DNA of 64,000 nucleotides from the NCBI GenBank assembly GCA_014193315.1, contig BJHS01000004.1:15153-79152 (forward strand). Direction: 5' to 3'. Within the stretch, counting starts at the first letter, position 1. Every line of letters begins with the position of its first letter. The stretch comes from Verrucomicrobiota bacterium. GTDB lineage: Bacteria; Verrucomicrobiota; Verrucomicrobiia; Opitutales; UBA953. Under the pieces are notes generated by a model. The model searched no databases and had not been told where the DNA came from. It was given only the letters and a program-made list of their open reading frames with translations. Positions 34,279 through 43,036 of the stretch are shown piece by piece. The translations under genes were made by a program, and so were the position numbers.

Positions 34279-34908
34279 ATGCCCATCGCCGGAAAGCTCA
34301 TCACCTTGGAGGGAGGCGAAGGGGCCGGAAAGTCCACCCAACTCGCTCGCTTGGCCGAGCGTTTGGAGGCCGGTGGTTCCCGCGTGCTGCGTTTGCGCGA
34401 GCCTGGTGGCACCGCCTTGGGTGAGACCATGCGCGATGTGCTCAAGCGGCCGGGCTCCGTCATCGCCCCGGAGGCCGAGGCCCTGCTTTTCGCGGCGTGC
34501 CGCGCCCAGTTGGTCACGGAGGTGATCGCCCCGGCGCTTGCGGCCGGCACCGTCGTGCTCTGCGACCGTTTCATCGACTCGACCGTCGCTTACCAGTCGG
34601 GTGGCCGCGGGCTCCCGCGGTCGGCGGTCGAGGCGGCGAATCGCTTGGCCTGCGGCTCCCTCCGCCCCGACCTGACGTTCCTGCTCGATCTCGATCCGAC
34701 GCGTGGCCTGGGCCGCGCCTCCATCCGGGACCATGGACGCTCGGATCGCTTCGAGGCCTTGGGCGAAGGGTTCCATCGCCAAGTCCGCGCGATGTACCAC
34801 GCGCTCGTCCAGGAGGAGCCGGCCCGGTTCCGCGTGCTGGATGCCGACCGTTCCCCTGACCTCATCTCCGAGGAAATCTGGCATGAAGTCCAAGCTCGCT
34901 TCGCCTGA
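34279..34908 (+). CDS. tmk: Thymidylate kinase
   Basis: The 209-residue enzyme phosphorylates dTMP to dTDP. The P-loop GGEGAGKST (12-20), the DR(F/Y) motif in CDRFIDSTVAYQ (about 95-106) and the lid region around RDHGRSDRFE are present. Length is normal for the family. The downstream holB starts inside its last 26 bp, the usual tmk-holB pairing. The second start codon choice in the track is not better. No Shine-Dalgarno. Confidence 0.93.
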   Translation: MPIAGKLITLEGGEGAGKSTQLARLAERLEAGGSRVLRLREPGGTALGETMRDVLKRPGSVIAPEAEALLFAACRAQLVTEVIAPALAAGTVVLCDRFIDSTVAYQSGGRGLPRSAVEAANRLACGSLRPDLTFLLDLDPTRGLGRASIRDHGRSDRFEALGEGFHRQVRAMYHALVQEEPARFRVLDADRSPDLISEEIWHEVQARFA

Positions 34909-35806
34909 AGTCGACGACCTGCCGGCCCTCAAGGTCCTGCTGCGCGCCCGCGCCGAAGGCCGGATGCCCCACGCCGTCCTCCTGACCGGCGCCGATGGCG
35001 AGGTGCTCGCCCGCGCGGCGGAGCGGTTGGCCGCCATCCATCTCGGCGTCGACGACCCGCTGTCCCATGCGGATTGCCGCGTCCTCCGCCCGGCCAAGAA
35101 ATCCCGTCGCATCAACATCGACGCCACGCAGGAAGTCGTGGCGGCGCTCCGCCTCACCTCGGTCTCGCCCCATCGCGTGGTGCTCGTGCACGAGCCGGAT
35201 CGTTTCATGTCGGAAGGGGCCAACTGCTTTCTCAAGACGCTGGAGGAGCCGCCCGCCGGCACCTTGATCGTGCTCCAGACCGCGAACTACTACCGCGTGC
35301 TGCCGACCATCCTCAGTCGTTGCCTGCGTTTTCACGTCGGGGGCGAAGCGCCCGCCATCAAGGATCCCGCCTGGGGCGATTGGTTGCGCGAGTTCGACCG
35401 TCTCCTCGGCAAACTGGCCGGCCCGACTTTGCCGCGGACCTCGGAGATGTTCATCCCGGCCTACGCGCTCTGCGCCCGGTTCGAGGTCCTGCTCGAGCTC
35501 TTCGTCGATGAGGCCCTCAAGCAAGCCCCGCCGCCCCCGCCGGGCGATGATGACGAGGAGGAGGCCGAGATCGCCCATGAGGAATCGATCCGTCGCGGTA
35601 TCCGCGCTCGCTTGCTCACGGCCATCGAGGAACGGCTCCGGCTCGCGGGCCGCCAGTACCCCGGGTGCCTTTCGCAGATCGCGGCGGCCATCGACCTGCT
35701 CGAGGAAGCCCGCGCCCGGCTGGAGCTCAACTACCAGGTCCTCGCCGGGCTGGAGCAGTTCTTCCTCCGCCTGCTCCGCCTCTTCGCCCTCCGCGCCCGC
35801 GCCTGA
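34883..35806 (+). CDS. holB: DNA polymerase III subunit delta' (HolB-like)
   Basis: The 307-residue protein has the AAA+ clamp-loader core with FLKTLEEPPAGTLIVLQT (SRC-region follows in PTILSRCLRF), the two best-known delta' motifs. The Walker A region reads TGADGEVLA and lacks the lysine, and there are no zinc-binding cysteines, so it should be a non-ATPase delta'. A DDDEEEAE acidic run near 220 interrupts the collar domain. The start was placed at MKSKLAS (34883), overlapping tmk by 26 bp. Context with tmk supports the call. Confidence 0.85.
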   Translation: MKSKLASPEVDDLPALKVLLRARAEGRMPHAVLLTGADGEVLARAAERLAAIHLGVDDPLSHADCRVLRPAKKSRRINIDATQEVVAALRLTSVSPHRVVLVHEPDRFMSEGANCFLKTLEEPPAGTLIVLQTANYYRVLPTILSRCLRFHVGGEAPAIKDPAWGDWLREFDRLLGKLAGPTLPRTSEMFIPAYALCARFEVLLELFVDEALKQAPPPPPGDDDEEEAEIAHEESIRRGIRARLLTAIEERLRLAGRQYPGCLSQIAAAIDLLEEARARLELNYQVLAGLEQFFLRLLRLFALRARA

Positions 35807-35816
35807 CCTTTCTTTT

Positions 35817-37841
35817 ATGCGTTCTTTTCTCGCCCTCCTGCTGGCGCTCCCTTTGTCCGCCGCCGATGACGCCCGCCGACCCGAGGTCGACCGCGCGATC
35901 GCGCGCCTCTCGCCGACCATCGTGCGCATCGAGGTGATCTCGGAGGATGGCTCGGAGGGTCGGATGCTCCGCCAGCATGCGGTCGGTTCCGGGGCGATCA
36001 TCGACGCCGAGGGCCGCGTCATCACGAACTACCACGTGGCGGGGCGCGGTGCCACGTTCCTCTGTCGCCTCGCCGACCGCGAGGAGCTGCCCGCGACCTT
36101 GGTCGGCGCCGATGCCATGACCGACGTCGCGGTGATCCAACTCGACCTTTCCCGGCGGCGCGCGAAGACCCCCTTGCCGGTCGCGGAATTCGCCGACTCG
36201 GACCGCGCGCGCGCGGGCGACACGGTGCTCTCGATGGGGTGCCCCGCGGGCCTCACGCAGTCGGTCACCCTCGGCATCATCGCCAACGACGCGATGGTCA
36301 TGACCCGTTTTGTCGGCGCCATGAACCTCGACGGTGAATCCGTCGGCGAACTCGTCCGCTGGTTCGGCCATGACGCGGTTATTTTCGGCGGCAACTCGGG
36401 CGGCCCCTTGGTGGACACCCAGGGACGCATCGTCGGCATCAACGAGATCGGCGTGGGCAGTCTGGGTGGGGCCATTCCGGCCAACACGGCGAAGGCCGTG
36501 GCCGCGGAACTCATCGCCCATGGTCGCGTGGCCCGCGGTTGGCTCGGGCTCGAGGTCCAACCCCTCCTGCGCTCGTTCTCCGCCCGCGACGTCCGCGGCG
36601 TGCTCGTCCGCTCCGTCTTCCGCGACTCCCCGGGGGCCATCGCTGGCCTCCGCCAAGGCGATGTCTTGACCGCCGTCGCCGGGCAGGCCGTGCATGCCGA
36701 TTGCGATGAGCAGATGTCGACTTACCACCGCTTGGTGGCGGACCTGCGCGCGGGCCGCGAGATCAAGGTGGACTTCACCCGCGAGGGTACCGCCCTGACG
36801 GCGACCTTGGTCCCCGCGGAACGCCCGGCGAACATCGCCCGCGAGGCCGAGCTGGCCTCCTGGGGGCTGACCGTGCGCGACCAGACGCGGCTGTCGGCCT
36901 TGCGGGCCAAGCGCCCCAATCAGGACGGCGTGGTCGTCGATTCGTTGCGCCCCGGTGGTCCGGCCGCCGAAGCCAAGCCGGCCTTGCTCGAAGGCGACCT
37001 CATCCTGTCCGTCGCGGGTCGGCCGGTGAAGGATATCGCCACCTTGCGCGCCGTGTCCCGCGACCTGCAGAAGGCGAAGACCGAGCCGGAGGCCGTGCTG
37101 GTCGCCTTCGTGCGCGGCACCGCCGAGATGATCTCGGTCGTGCGCGTCGGACCCGAGGTCGATGCCACCATCGCCCCACGGGCCGCCCGCCCTTGGGCCG
37201 GTTTCGCCAGCCAGGTCTTGACGGCCGAATTGGCCAAGGCCTTGGGTCTCAAGGGCAAGGCCGGCATCCGCGTCACGCAAGTCGTGACCGGTTCCGTCGC
37301 CGAGCAGGCCAGCATGAAGGTCGGCGATCTCTGGTTCAAACTCGATGGCAAGGTGATCGCTGCCCGCCGGCCCGAGGACGCCGAGGTCTTTGGCGCGCTC
37401 ATCCGCGAATACCCGGTCGGCGCGGAGGTCGAACTCGAGGGGCAGCGCGATGGCCAACCGCTGAAACTCACGCTTAAGTTGGCGGAACGTCCGGCGCCCG
37501 CCGCCGAGTTGCCGACGCTCAAGGAGCCCCGTTTCGGTTTTTCCGCCCGCGAGCAAGGGTTTGACGACAAGGCCGCCCGGCAAGGGGAGGGCGACTTGCG
37601 CGGGCTGTTGATTTCCAAGGTCGAACGTTCGGGTTGGGCTGACCTCGCGGGTTTGCGCGGGGGCGACTTGCTGCTTTCGATCAATGGTCGCCCGGTGCCC
37701 GACCTGAATGCTTTGCGCACGGGGCTTGAGGCGCTCGCCAAGGAGAAGCCCCGCCATGTCGTCCTGCAGGTCCGCCGCTCCATTTCCGGCGCCTTCCTGG
37801 AATTTGAGCCGGATTGGAACGCGCTCGAGGCCGCCAAATAA
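35817..37841 (+). CDS. Exported HtrA/Deg-like serine protease with four PDZ domains
   Basis: The 674-residue protein has a signal peptide (1-15) and a trypsin-like domain with a complete triad: His73 in TNYHVAG, Asp103 in MTDVAVI and Ser194 in FGGNSGGP. Four PDZ-like domains follow, beginning near residues 240 (RGWLGLEV), 355 (WGLTVRD), 460 (FASQVLT) and 565 (FGFSARE), where DegP has two. It probably degrades or refolds damaged envelope proteins. The tracked ORF begins in holB, so the start is set at MRSFLAL. A degenerate HtrA-like gene follows after 17 bp. Confidence 0.88.
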   Translation: MRSFLALLLALPLSAADDARRPEVDRAIARLSPTIVRIEVISEDGSEGRMLRQHAVGSGAIIDAEGRVITNYHVAGRGATFLCRLADREELPATLVGADAMTDVAVIQLDLSRRRAKTPLPVAEFADSDRARAGDTVLSMGCPAGLTQSVTLGIIANDAMVMTRFVGAMNLDGESVGELVRWFGHDAVIFGGNSGGPLVDTQGRIVGINEIGVGSLGGAIPANTAKAVAAELIAHGRVARGWLGLEVQPLLRSFSARDVRGVLVRSVFRDSPGAIAGLRQGDVLTAVAGQAVHADCDEQMSTYHRLVADLRAGREIKVDFTREGTALTATLVPAERPANIAREAELASWGLTVRDQTRLSALRAKRPNQDGVVVDSLRPGGPAAEAKPALLEGDLILSVAGRPVKDIATLRAVSRDLQKAKTEPEAVLVAFVRGTAEMISVVRVGPEVDATIAPRAARPWAGFASQVLTAELAKALGLKGKAGIRVTQVVTGSVAEQASMKVGDLWFKLDGKVIAARRPEDAEVFGALIREYPVGAEVELEGQRDGQPLKLTLKLAERPAPAAELPTLKEPRFGFSAREQGFDDKAARQGEGDLRGLLISKVERSGWADLAGLRGGDLLLSINGRPVPDLNALRTGLEALAKEKPRHVVLQVRRSISGAFLEFEPDWNALEAAK

Positions 37842-37858
37842 CCCCCCAGACTCCCCCT

Positions 37859-38662
37859 ATGAAAACACTCATCGCCCCCCTGCTGGTACTACTCGCCGGA
37901 CATCTCCCGGTCGGCGCCGCCGATCAGAAGATCGAGGAGACCGCCCGCCGGCTCTTCAAGTCCCACGCCGACGCCGTCATCACGGTGCGCGCCACGGTCG
38001 CGCTGACCATGACCGCCGGGGACGCCCCGTCGCAATCGCGCGACCAGAGCGTCGAGGAACTCGGTACGGTCGTCACGGCCCAAGGCCTCGTGGTCATCTC
38101 GGCCTCCTCCATCGACCCCGCGACCGCCATGGACGGACGGACCGTCAACATGCGCGGCGCCCCGGTCAAACTCGCCGTCACCAGCGAGGTCAAGGAAGCC
38201 CGCATCATCTTGGCCGACGGCACCGAAATCCCCGCCACCGTCGTTTATAAGGATCGCGACCTGAACCTCGCTTTCTTGGCCCCCGAGGTCGGTGCCGAGG
38301 AGGCGAAGGACGCTCACTTCACCCCCATCGACACCGCGGAGGAGCAGGCGCTCGGGGTGCTCGACGAGGTTGTCGTGCTCTCCCGTCTGGATAAGTCCAT
38401 GGGCCGCGCCTCCGCCGTCGAATGCGATTTTGTCCGCGCCGTGATCGCCAAGCCGCGCCGCTTCCTTTCCATCCACCTAGCCCAGGCCGGTCTGCCGGTC
38501 TTCGCGCTTGGCGGCAAGTTCGCCGGATTCACGACGGTGCGCTTCAGCAGTTCCGGCGACGCCGAGGGGATCGCCGCCTCGCCGGTCGTTCTGCCGGCGA
38601 GCGACGTGCGCAAGGCCATCGCGGCCGCGCTGGCCCGGCCGGCGCCCGCCCCGAAGAAGTGA
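37859..38662 (+). CDS. Exported HtrA-like protein without catalytic triad
   Basis: The 267-residue protein has a signal peptide (about 1-21) and the outline of a trypsin-like S1C domain: GTVVTAQGLVVISASSI stands where GSGxxxxGxIxTNxHV is expected, DLNLAFLAPE where the Asp strand lies, and AGLPVFALGGKFAG where GNSGGP should be. None of His, Asp (in context) or Ser is preserved in place, so I expect no protease activity. The gene follows the active four-PDZ homologue by 17 bp and could be its partner or inhibitor; this is inference. No PDZ domain is present. Confidence 0.65.
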   Translation: MKTLIAPLLVLLAGHLPVGAADQKIEETARRLFKSHADAVITVRATVALTMTAGDAPSQSRDQSVEELGTVVTAQGLVVISASSIDPATAMDGRTVNMRGAPVKLAVTSEVKEARIILADGTEIPATVVYKDRDLNLAFLAPEVGAEEAKDAHFTPIDTAEEQALGVLDEVVVLSRLDKSMGRASAVECDFVRAVIAKPRRFLSIHLAQAGLPVFALGGKFAGFTTVRFSSSGDAEGIAASPVVLPASDVRKAIAAALARPAPAPKK

Positions 38663-38718
38663 CCTGCCGCCTTCCCCCGCGGAAACCTTTCGCCATTCGC
38701 ACGCTTTAATCTACACCG

Positions 38719-39291
38719 ATGTCCCCGGAAGAGCTCACGCCCCCCGAAGATGAGGAGGATAAGCGGCTGATGTCGCTGGTCGCCTCGGGGGACGATGAAG
38801 CCTTGCGGTTGCTGGTGCATCGCCATCACCCCCGGTTGGTGGGTTACCTGCGCTCGGAGGTCGGTTCTCAGGCCACCGCCGAGGAGCTGGCGATGGAGGT
38901 CTTCATCCGGCTGCATCGGGCGGCCAGCCGGTGGCGCCCCGAGGCCAAGCTGACCACCTACCTCATCCATATCGCCCACAACCTCGTCTTGAACGAATGG
39001 CGGCGTCGCGGGCGTAAACCGACGAGCGCCTTGGACTCGACGCCGGAGCCGGGGGACCAGAGGCATGATTCCGCCCGGCGGGTCACCGAACTCGATGAGG
39101 CGTTCCGTAAGGCCGTCGACCTGCTGCCTCCCGAGCAAAAAACCGCCATCCTCCTCCTGGTCCAGCAGGAGATGCCTTATGAGGAGATCGCCGTGGCCAT
39201 GGACGCCCCGGTTTCCTCGGTCAAGACCTGGATTCACCGGGCCCGGACCCGCCTGCGCGAACTTCTGAAAGACTATTATGGCCCAGCCTAA
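38719..39291 (+). CDS. RNA polymerase sigma factor, ECF type
   Basis: The 190-residue sigma-70 family protein has region 2 (DEALRLLVHRHHPRLVGYLR through LTTYLIHIAHNLVLNEWRRR, about 30-98) and region 4 (LPPEQKTAILLLVQ, then SSVKTWIHRARTRLRELL, about 135-185), joined by a short linker without region 3. It would direct transcription of an envelope-linked regulon. Two small exported or membrane proteins follow on the same strand and are the natural candidates for its control. The start is unambiguous by homology; the leader has no Shine-Dalgarno. Confidence 0.92.
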   Translation: MSPEELTPPEDEEDKRLMSLVASGDDEALRLLVHRHHPRLVGYLRSEVGSQATAEELAMEVFIRLHRAASRWRPEAKLTTYLIHIAHNLVLNEWRRRGRKPTSALDSTPEPGDQRHDSARRVTELDEAFRKAVDLLPPEQKTAILLLVQQEMPYEEIAVAMDAPVSSVKTWIHRARTRLRELLKDYYGPA

Positions 39292-39327
39292 CCCTTGTAA
39301 CTTGCCCGCCTCGGCGGGGTTAAACCT

Positions 39328-39702
39328 ATGAACCAACCTATGAACCAGCCCGCCGGACATGACTTCGACCAAGACCTCGCCCGCGCGTTGGCCCAGGATC
39401 GGGCCGTGCCTGTGCCCGGCTTCGCGGCCCGCGCCGTGCTCGCGATCCAAGCCGACCGGCGCCGTCGTACCGTCCTGCGCTGGGGTTCGGCCTTGACCAC
39501 CGCCGCCGCGTGTTTCCTCGCGGTGTTCGTCTTGCAGGGCGGCCCGGATGACGCGCTCGCCCAGCGCGCACGCGCCTTGGCGGCGAGCGACGAGTCCGCC
39601 CAGCTCAGCGACATTCTTGGTTTTGCCGACGAACTTTCCGTCCTCACCCCGGTGATCGACCGTCATTCGGTCGTCGACGTGCTGATCAACCCCGACCTCT
39701 GA
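39328..39702 (+). CDS. Small single-span membrane protein, probable anti-sigma factor
   Basis: The 124-residue protein has a cytoplasmic ~45-residue N-terminal part with DFDQDLARALAQD and an Arg-rich stretch, then one membrane span (WGSALTTAAACFLAVFVL, about 52-69), then a short periplasmic tail. This topology directly after an ECF sigma gene (36 bp gap) is that of an anti-sigma factor. No zinc-finger HxxxCxxC motif is seen, so it would be an atypical one. MNQPAGH at codon 5 is an alternative start. Confidence 0.6.
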   Translation: MNQPMNQPAGHDFDQDLARALAQDRAVPVPGFAARAVLAIQADRRRRTVLRWGSALTTAAACFLAVFVLQGGPDDALAQRARALAASDESAQLSDILGFADELSVLTPVIDRHSVVDVLINPDL

Positions 39703-39707
39703 TCGCC

Positions 39708-40247
39708 ATGCGCTTCTTGCTTTGGCTCGGGCTGGTCGGTTTTGCCACCGTGGGTGCCGCCGAAGGTGACACCCCCGTGCGTCCCGCGGGGACGTTGCCG
39801 CGGACCGGCGACCCGTTGCCCTCCCTTGAGGAGATCCAGACCATCCGGAAGATCATGGAGCTGCAGCCGGAGCGTCTTTCGCGGATCCGGGTTGCCATCG
39901 AGAAATTGGAGCGAATGTCGCCCGATGCCCGGGCCGACTACGCCACCCGCCTGGCCAAGTACGAGCAGGCGAGCCCCGAGGACCGCCCCAAGCTCATGAA
40001 GGAGATGCGTGAGCGCGGTTTCAGTTCCCGCTTGCTCGAACATCACCTCAAAACCCTCTCCCCGGACAAGGCCAACGACGAGCGTACGCGCTTCTTGGCC
40101 CTTAGTCCCGAGGATCGGCAGGAATACGTCCATAAGCTCGCCGAGAAATACGCCGGTGAACTCGGCAAGGGGAAGGGCGACAAGAAGGAAGACGGCAAGC
40201 GCCGGAAGGATGACCCCGTGGCCCCCGCCCCCGACGCCGCGAAGTAG
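39708..40247 (+). CDS. Small exported helical protein
   Basis: The 179-residue protein has a signal peptide (about 1-18) and a mostly helical, highly charged mature part with three similar segments built on LSPEDR-like turns (MSPDARADY, ASPEDRPKL, LSPEDRQEY), ending in a Lys/Pro-rich tail. It starts 5 bp after the membrane protein gene, making a sigma/membrane protein/periplasmic protein trio. The arrangement suggests a periplasmic sensor that acts on the anti-sigma factor, as in CnrX- or CpxP-like systems, but I recognise no such domain. It converges on the acyltransferase gene with a 2-bp gap. Confidence 0.6.
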   Translation: MRFLLWLGLVGFATVGAAEGDTPVRPAGTLPRTGDPLPSLEEIQTIRKIMELQPERLSRIRVAIEKLERMSPDARADYATRLAKYEQASPEDRPKLMKEMRERGFSSRLLEHHLKTLSPDKANDERTRFLALSPEDRQEYVHKLAEKYAGELGKGKGDKKEDGKRRKDDPVAPAPDAAK

Positions 40248-40249
40248 GC

Positions 40250-41125
40250 TTAGGCGCCGAGGTCTTTGATCCAGTCGGCTTGGCCGTGCTTCCAGCGGTC
40301 ATGTGCCCAGAGCCAGTCCGCGCAGGCCTCGTCGGTCGAGCGCAGTCGCGCCTCGAGCCAGGCGTTGGCTTCACGCGTCAGGCCCACCGCATCGCTGGCG
40401 CTCAGCGCCGCCGTCCGGAGTTCGCAGCGCCAGAAGCCAGTCCGTTCCGCCCAAAAAACCCGCGTCGCCGCCTTGTGCCGCTGCGCGATTAGGCCGGGGA
40501 GGTCGGTCACCGCGGCGGGGCGGCCAAGAAACATCAGGCGGGAGCCCGACACGGTCGTCTGGTCGAAGAGCACGCAGCTGATGCCGCCTTCGCGGACGTT
40601 GCGCATGACCCGTCCGAAGCCCTCGCGGCGGGAGGCGAGCTTCATCCCGAACCGCTCGCGGGCCTGCTTCACCCAGGCGTCGGCCGCCGGTTGGTTCAGG
40701 GGGCGATAGAGCGTGACCCAGGGGCGGGCACCCAGCTCGGGGGCGGCCAAGGTCACGGCCGTCATCATCTCCATCAACGTGAAGTGGGGTACGAACAACA
40801 CGGTGCCGCCGACATCGGCTGTCACGCGGGCCGGGCCGGTGAGCAGGCTGGGCGCCACGGTCACCCGCGCCCGGACCTCGGCGGCGGTCAGGCGCGGCGA
40901 GACGATGGAGAATAGCCCCATCTCCGCCGCCCGTCGGCAGGATAGTTTGCCGATTCGCCGCACCCCCGCTTCGTCGCGGGCCGGGAAGGCAGCGCGGAGG
41001 TTGCCGCGCACCACGCGGCGACGCAGGAGCCAGAGTACCTCGCCGAGCAGGGCGGCGTTGGCGCGGGCGAAGACCTCGGGGAGGCGGGCGAGGAGCCAGG
41101 CGTAGGTCGCGATCAGGGCCCGCAT
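40250..41125 (-). CDS. Lipid A-type lauroyl/myristoyl acyltransferase (LpxL/HtrB family)
   Basis: The 291-residue protein matches the LABLAT family: HFTLMEMM near residue 112 is the H-x4-E catalytic motif, and TLYRPLNQP, GGISCVLFDQTTVSGS and ADWLWAHDRWK (family W..HRRWK-like) are the expected later blocks. It would add a secondary acyl chain to lipid A at the inner membrane. Only a weak hydrophobic N-terminal segment is present. It follows the G3E-like gene by 4 bp on the minus strand, so it is probably in the aroC transcript. Confidence 0.82.
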   Translation of the reverse strand: MRALIATYAWLLARLPEVFARANAALLGEVLWLLRRRVVRGNLRAAFPARDEAGVRRIGKLSCRRAAEMGLFSIVSPRLTAAEVRARVTVAPSLLTGPARVTADVGGTVLFVPHFTLMEMMTAVTLAAPELGARPWVTLYRPLNQPAADAWVKQARERFGMKLASRREGFGRVMRNVREGGISCVLFDQTTVSGSRLMFLGRPAAVTDLPGLIAQRHKAATRVFWAERTGFWRCELRTAALSASDAVGLTREANAWLEARLRSTDEACADWLWAHDRWKHGQADWIKDLGA

Positions 41126-41129
41126 GCGC

Positions 41130-41855
41130 TTAGCCCGGCCGTTGTTCGAGCCGCAGGATCTCGCTGATATCGGTGACGAGGATCACGCGGCGGCCGAGGT
41201 CGTCGCGTGCGAAATACTTGTCGGGCTGGCGCACCAGGTCGAACGGCTCATCCGGGAGGTTGTCCTCGTCGAACTCCATTTCGTCCACCGCGTCGATGTC
41301 GTCGAAGATGTGGGACCGGCGCAGCGGCTCGCCTTCGATGAGCATCGCCGGGTTGGAGAGCGTGCCGTTCTTCAGCAGGTTGACGAAGAGGCAGGGGTAG
41401 AAGTCGCCCGCGTAAGGCTCGAGGAACTCGTTCACCCACTGCCCGGGTACTTCCCAGCGGCGGTTGAGCGCCACCACGTCGGAGAAGTGCACGCAGGGCT
41501 CGAGCCATTTGGCCACGTCGGGGTGGCGCTGCGTCAGCGGGCAGTCGACGACCGTCACGATGCGCTGCACTTGCCAGCCCGCGGTGGGCAGGATCCGGTG
41601 CAGGGCCTCCATCTGGTCGACGGCGGAGGAACCCCCGTGCGTGATGAGGATACCCGCGTCGGCCTCGCCTGGGGAGGGTAGGGTGGTGGCTTGGGCCGCG
41701 AAGGTCCACGTGTCGACCGCACCGGTCTCAGCCTCCCGGGACTCGCGGAAGGTGCGGATGACCTTGCCCTCCGACCAGCCGTTCTCGGCGAGTTCGCGGG
41801 CGACCGCGAGGCGGCCGGAGCCGCGGAGGCCGAGGATCACGATGAGCGGCTTCAT
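41130..41855 (-). CDS. G3E/CobW-like protein with degenerate P-loop
   Basis: The 241-residue protein starts like a G3E GTPase ([24 protein letters not shown]), but the P-loop lysine is Arg (GLRGSGR). The middle reads [14 protein letters not shown], then [10 protein letters not shown], then [12 protein letters not shown], in the order of the CobW/HypB Walker B, switch and NKxD region; the NKxD Lys is also changed. The C-terminal part is acidic ([15 protein letters not shown]). Similarity to CobW is my reading of the pattern and is not certain; loss of GTP binding is inferred. The start at 41855 forms a 4-bp overlap with aroC; the tracked start is far inside it. Confidence 0.5.
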   Translation of the reverse strand: MKPLIVILGLRGSGRLAVARELAENGWSEGKVIRTFRESREAETGAVDTWTFAAQATTLPSPGEADAGILITHGGSSAVDQMEALHRILPTAGWQVQRIVTVVDCPLTQRHPDVAKWLEPCVHFSDVVALNRRWEVPGQWVNEFLEPYAGDFYPCLFVNLLKNGTLSNPAMLIEGEPLRRSHIFDDIDAVDEMEFDEDNLPDEPFDLVRQPDKYFARDDLGRRVILVTDISEILRLEQRPG

Positions 41856-42961
41856 GCCTTGCGTCCGCAGCGGCCGAAGGGGGCGTTCTGACCGCGGTCG
41901 CGCAGCCAATGGTCCACCGCGACGAGCGCGGCCATGGCTTCGACGATCGGCACTGCGCGCGGCAACACGCACGGGTCATGGCGGCCCTTGGCGGTGAGTT
42001 CGGTCGCGCGGCCATCGGGACCGACGGTCCGTTGCGGTTTCAGGACGGTGGCGGTGGGCTTGAACGCGACGCGGAACACGACGGGCTCACCGTTGGTGAT
42101 GCCGCCCTGCGTGCCGCCCGAGCGGTTGGTCGCGGTCCGGATGCGCCCGCCCTTGCGGACGAAGGTGTCATTGTGGGCGCTGCCGCGCAGGAGCGTGCCG
42201 GCGAAACCGCTGCCGAGCTCGAAGCCCTTGGTCGCCGGCAGCGAAAGCATCGCCTTGGCGAGGTCGGCCTCGAAGCGGTCGAAGACTGGTGAACCGAGGC
42301 CGGCGGGCAAGTTCTCGATGACGCAGCAAATCACGCCCCCGACCGAATCGCCGTCGGCGCGTGCGGCCCGGATGAGCGCGTCGATCTTCGCCGCGGTGGC
42401 CGGGTGCGGGCAGCGCGTCGGCGTGGCCTCGACCTGCTTGAGCGTCGGGGTCTTGGCGGGCGCGGGCATGCGGAGATCGGCGACGCTCTCGACCCACGCG
42501 GTGATGCGGGCGCCGCAGGCGTGCTTCAGGACGGTCTTGGCGACGGCGCCAGCGGCGACGCGGGCGGCGGTCTCGCGCGCGGAAGAACGGCCGCCGCCGG
42601 CGATGGCGCGGATGCCGTACTTGGCGTCGTAGGTGAAGTCGGCGTGCGAGGGGCGGTAGGCGACCTTCATCTCCGCGTAGGCCTCCGACCGCTGGTCGGT
42701 GTTACGGATGACGATGGCGATGGGCGAACCGAGCGTGAGGCCGTCGGGGGAGATACCCGAGAGCACTTCCGGCGCGTCGCCTTCCTTCCGCTGGGTGACG
42801 AGGGCGCTCTGGCCTGGTCGGCGGCGGGCCAACTCGCTCCGGAGGAAGGCCAGGTCGAAGGGCACGCGGGGCGGGCAACCGTCGATGACCACGCCGAGGG
42901 CGGGGCCATGGCTTTCGCCGAAGGTGGTGATCCGGAAACTGTGGCCGTGGATGTTGCCCAT
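41852..42961 (-). CDS. aroC: Chorismate synthase
   Basis: The 369-residue enzyme makes chorismate from EPSP with reduced FMN, the last step of the common aromatic pathway. Family motifs are clear: [17 protein letters not shown] (about 14-30), RRPGQS, the [18 protein letters not shown] signature near 130 and [12 protein letters not shown] near 300. Size is normal (about 360). It overlaps the G3E-like gene by 4 bp. The start is the family-typical MGNIHGHSF. No promoter was identified; a terminator of the upstream lipoprotein gene lies 12 bp before it. Confidence 0.96.
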   Translation of the reverse strand: MGNIHGHSFRITTFGESHGPALGVVIDGCPPRVPFDLAFLRSELARRRPGQSALVTQRKEGDAPEVLSGISPDGLTLGSPIAIVIRNTDQRSEAYAEMKVAYRPSHADFTYDAKYGIRAIAGGGRSSARETAARVAAGAVAKTVLKHACGARITAWVESVADLRMPAPAKTPTLKQVEATPTRCPHPATAAKIDALIRAARADGDSVGGVICCVIENLPAGLGSPVFDRFEADLAKAMLSLPATKGFELGSGFAGTLLRGSAHNDTFVRKGGRIRTATNRSGGTQGGITNGEPVVFRVAFKPTATVLKPQRTVGPDGRATELTAKGRHDPCVLPRAVPIVEAMAALVAVDHWLRDRGQNAPFGRCGRKA

Positions 42962-42972
42962 GGGAGATGCTT

Positions 42973-43014
42973 AAAAAAGGAACGCCGCCGAGCCAGTGGT
43001 GGCCGGGCGGCGTC
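42973..43014 (-). terminator. Intrinsic terminator of the small lipoprotein gene
   Basis: On the minus strand an ACGCCGCC stem with a 16-base loop and GGCGGCGT return arm is followed by CCTTTTTTAA. It lies 23 bp after the lipoprotein stop and just before aroC, so aroC should have its own promoter overlapping this hairpin or some read-through. Confidence 0.85.
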
Positions 43015-43036
43015 CGGGAGCGGGTCCGCCCGTCGC

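Noticed and set aside
37859-38662. Pseudogene call for the degenerate HtrA-like gene
   Set aside because: The frame is intact with signal peptide and normal codon use, so loss of the triad looks like divergence rather than decay.
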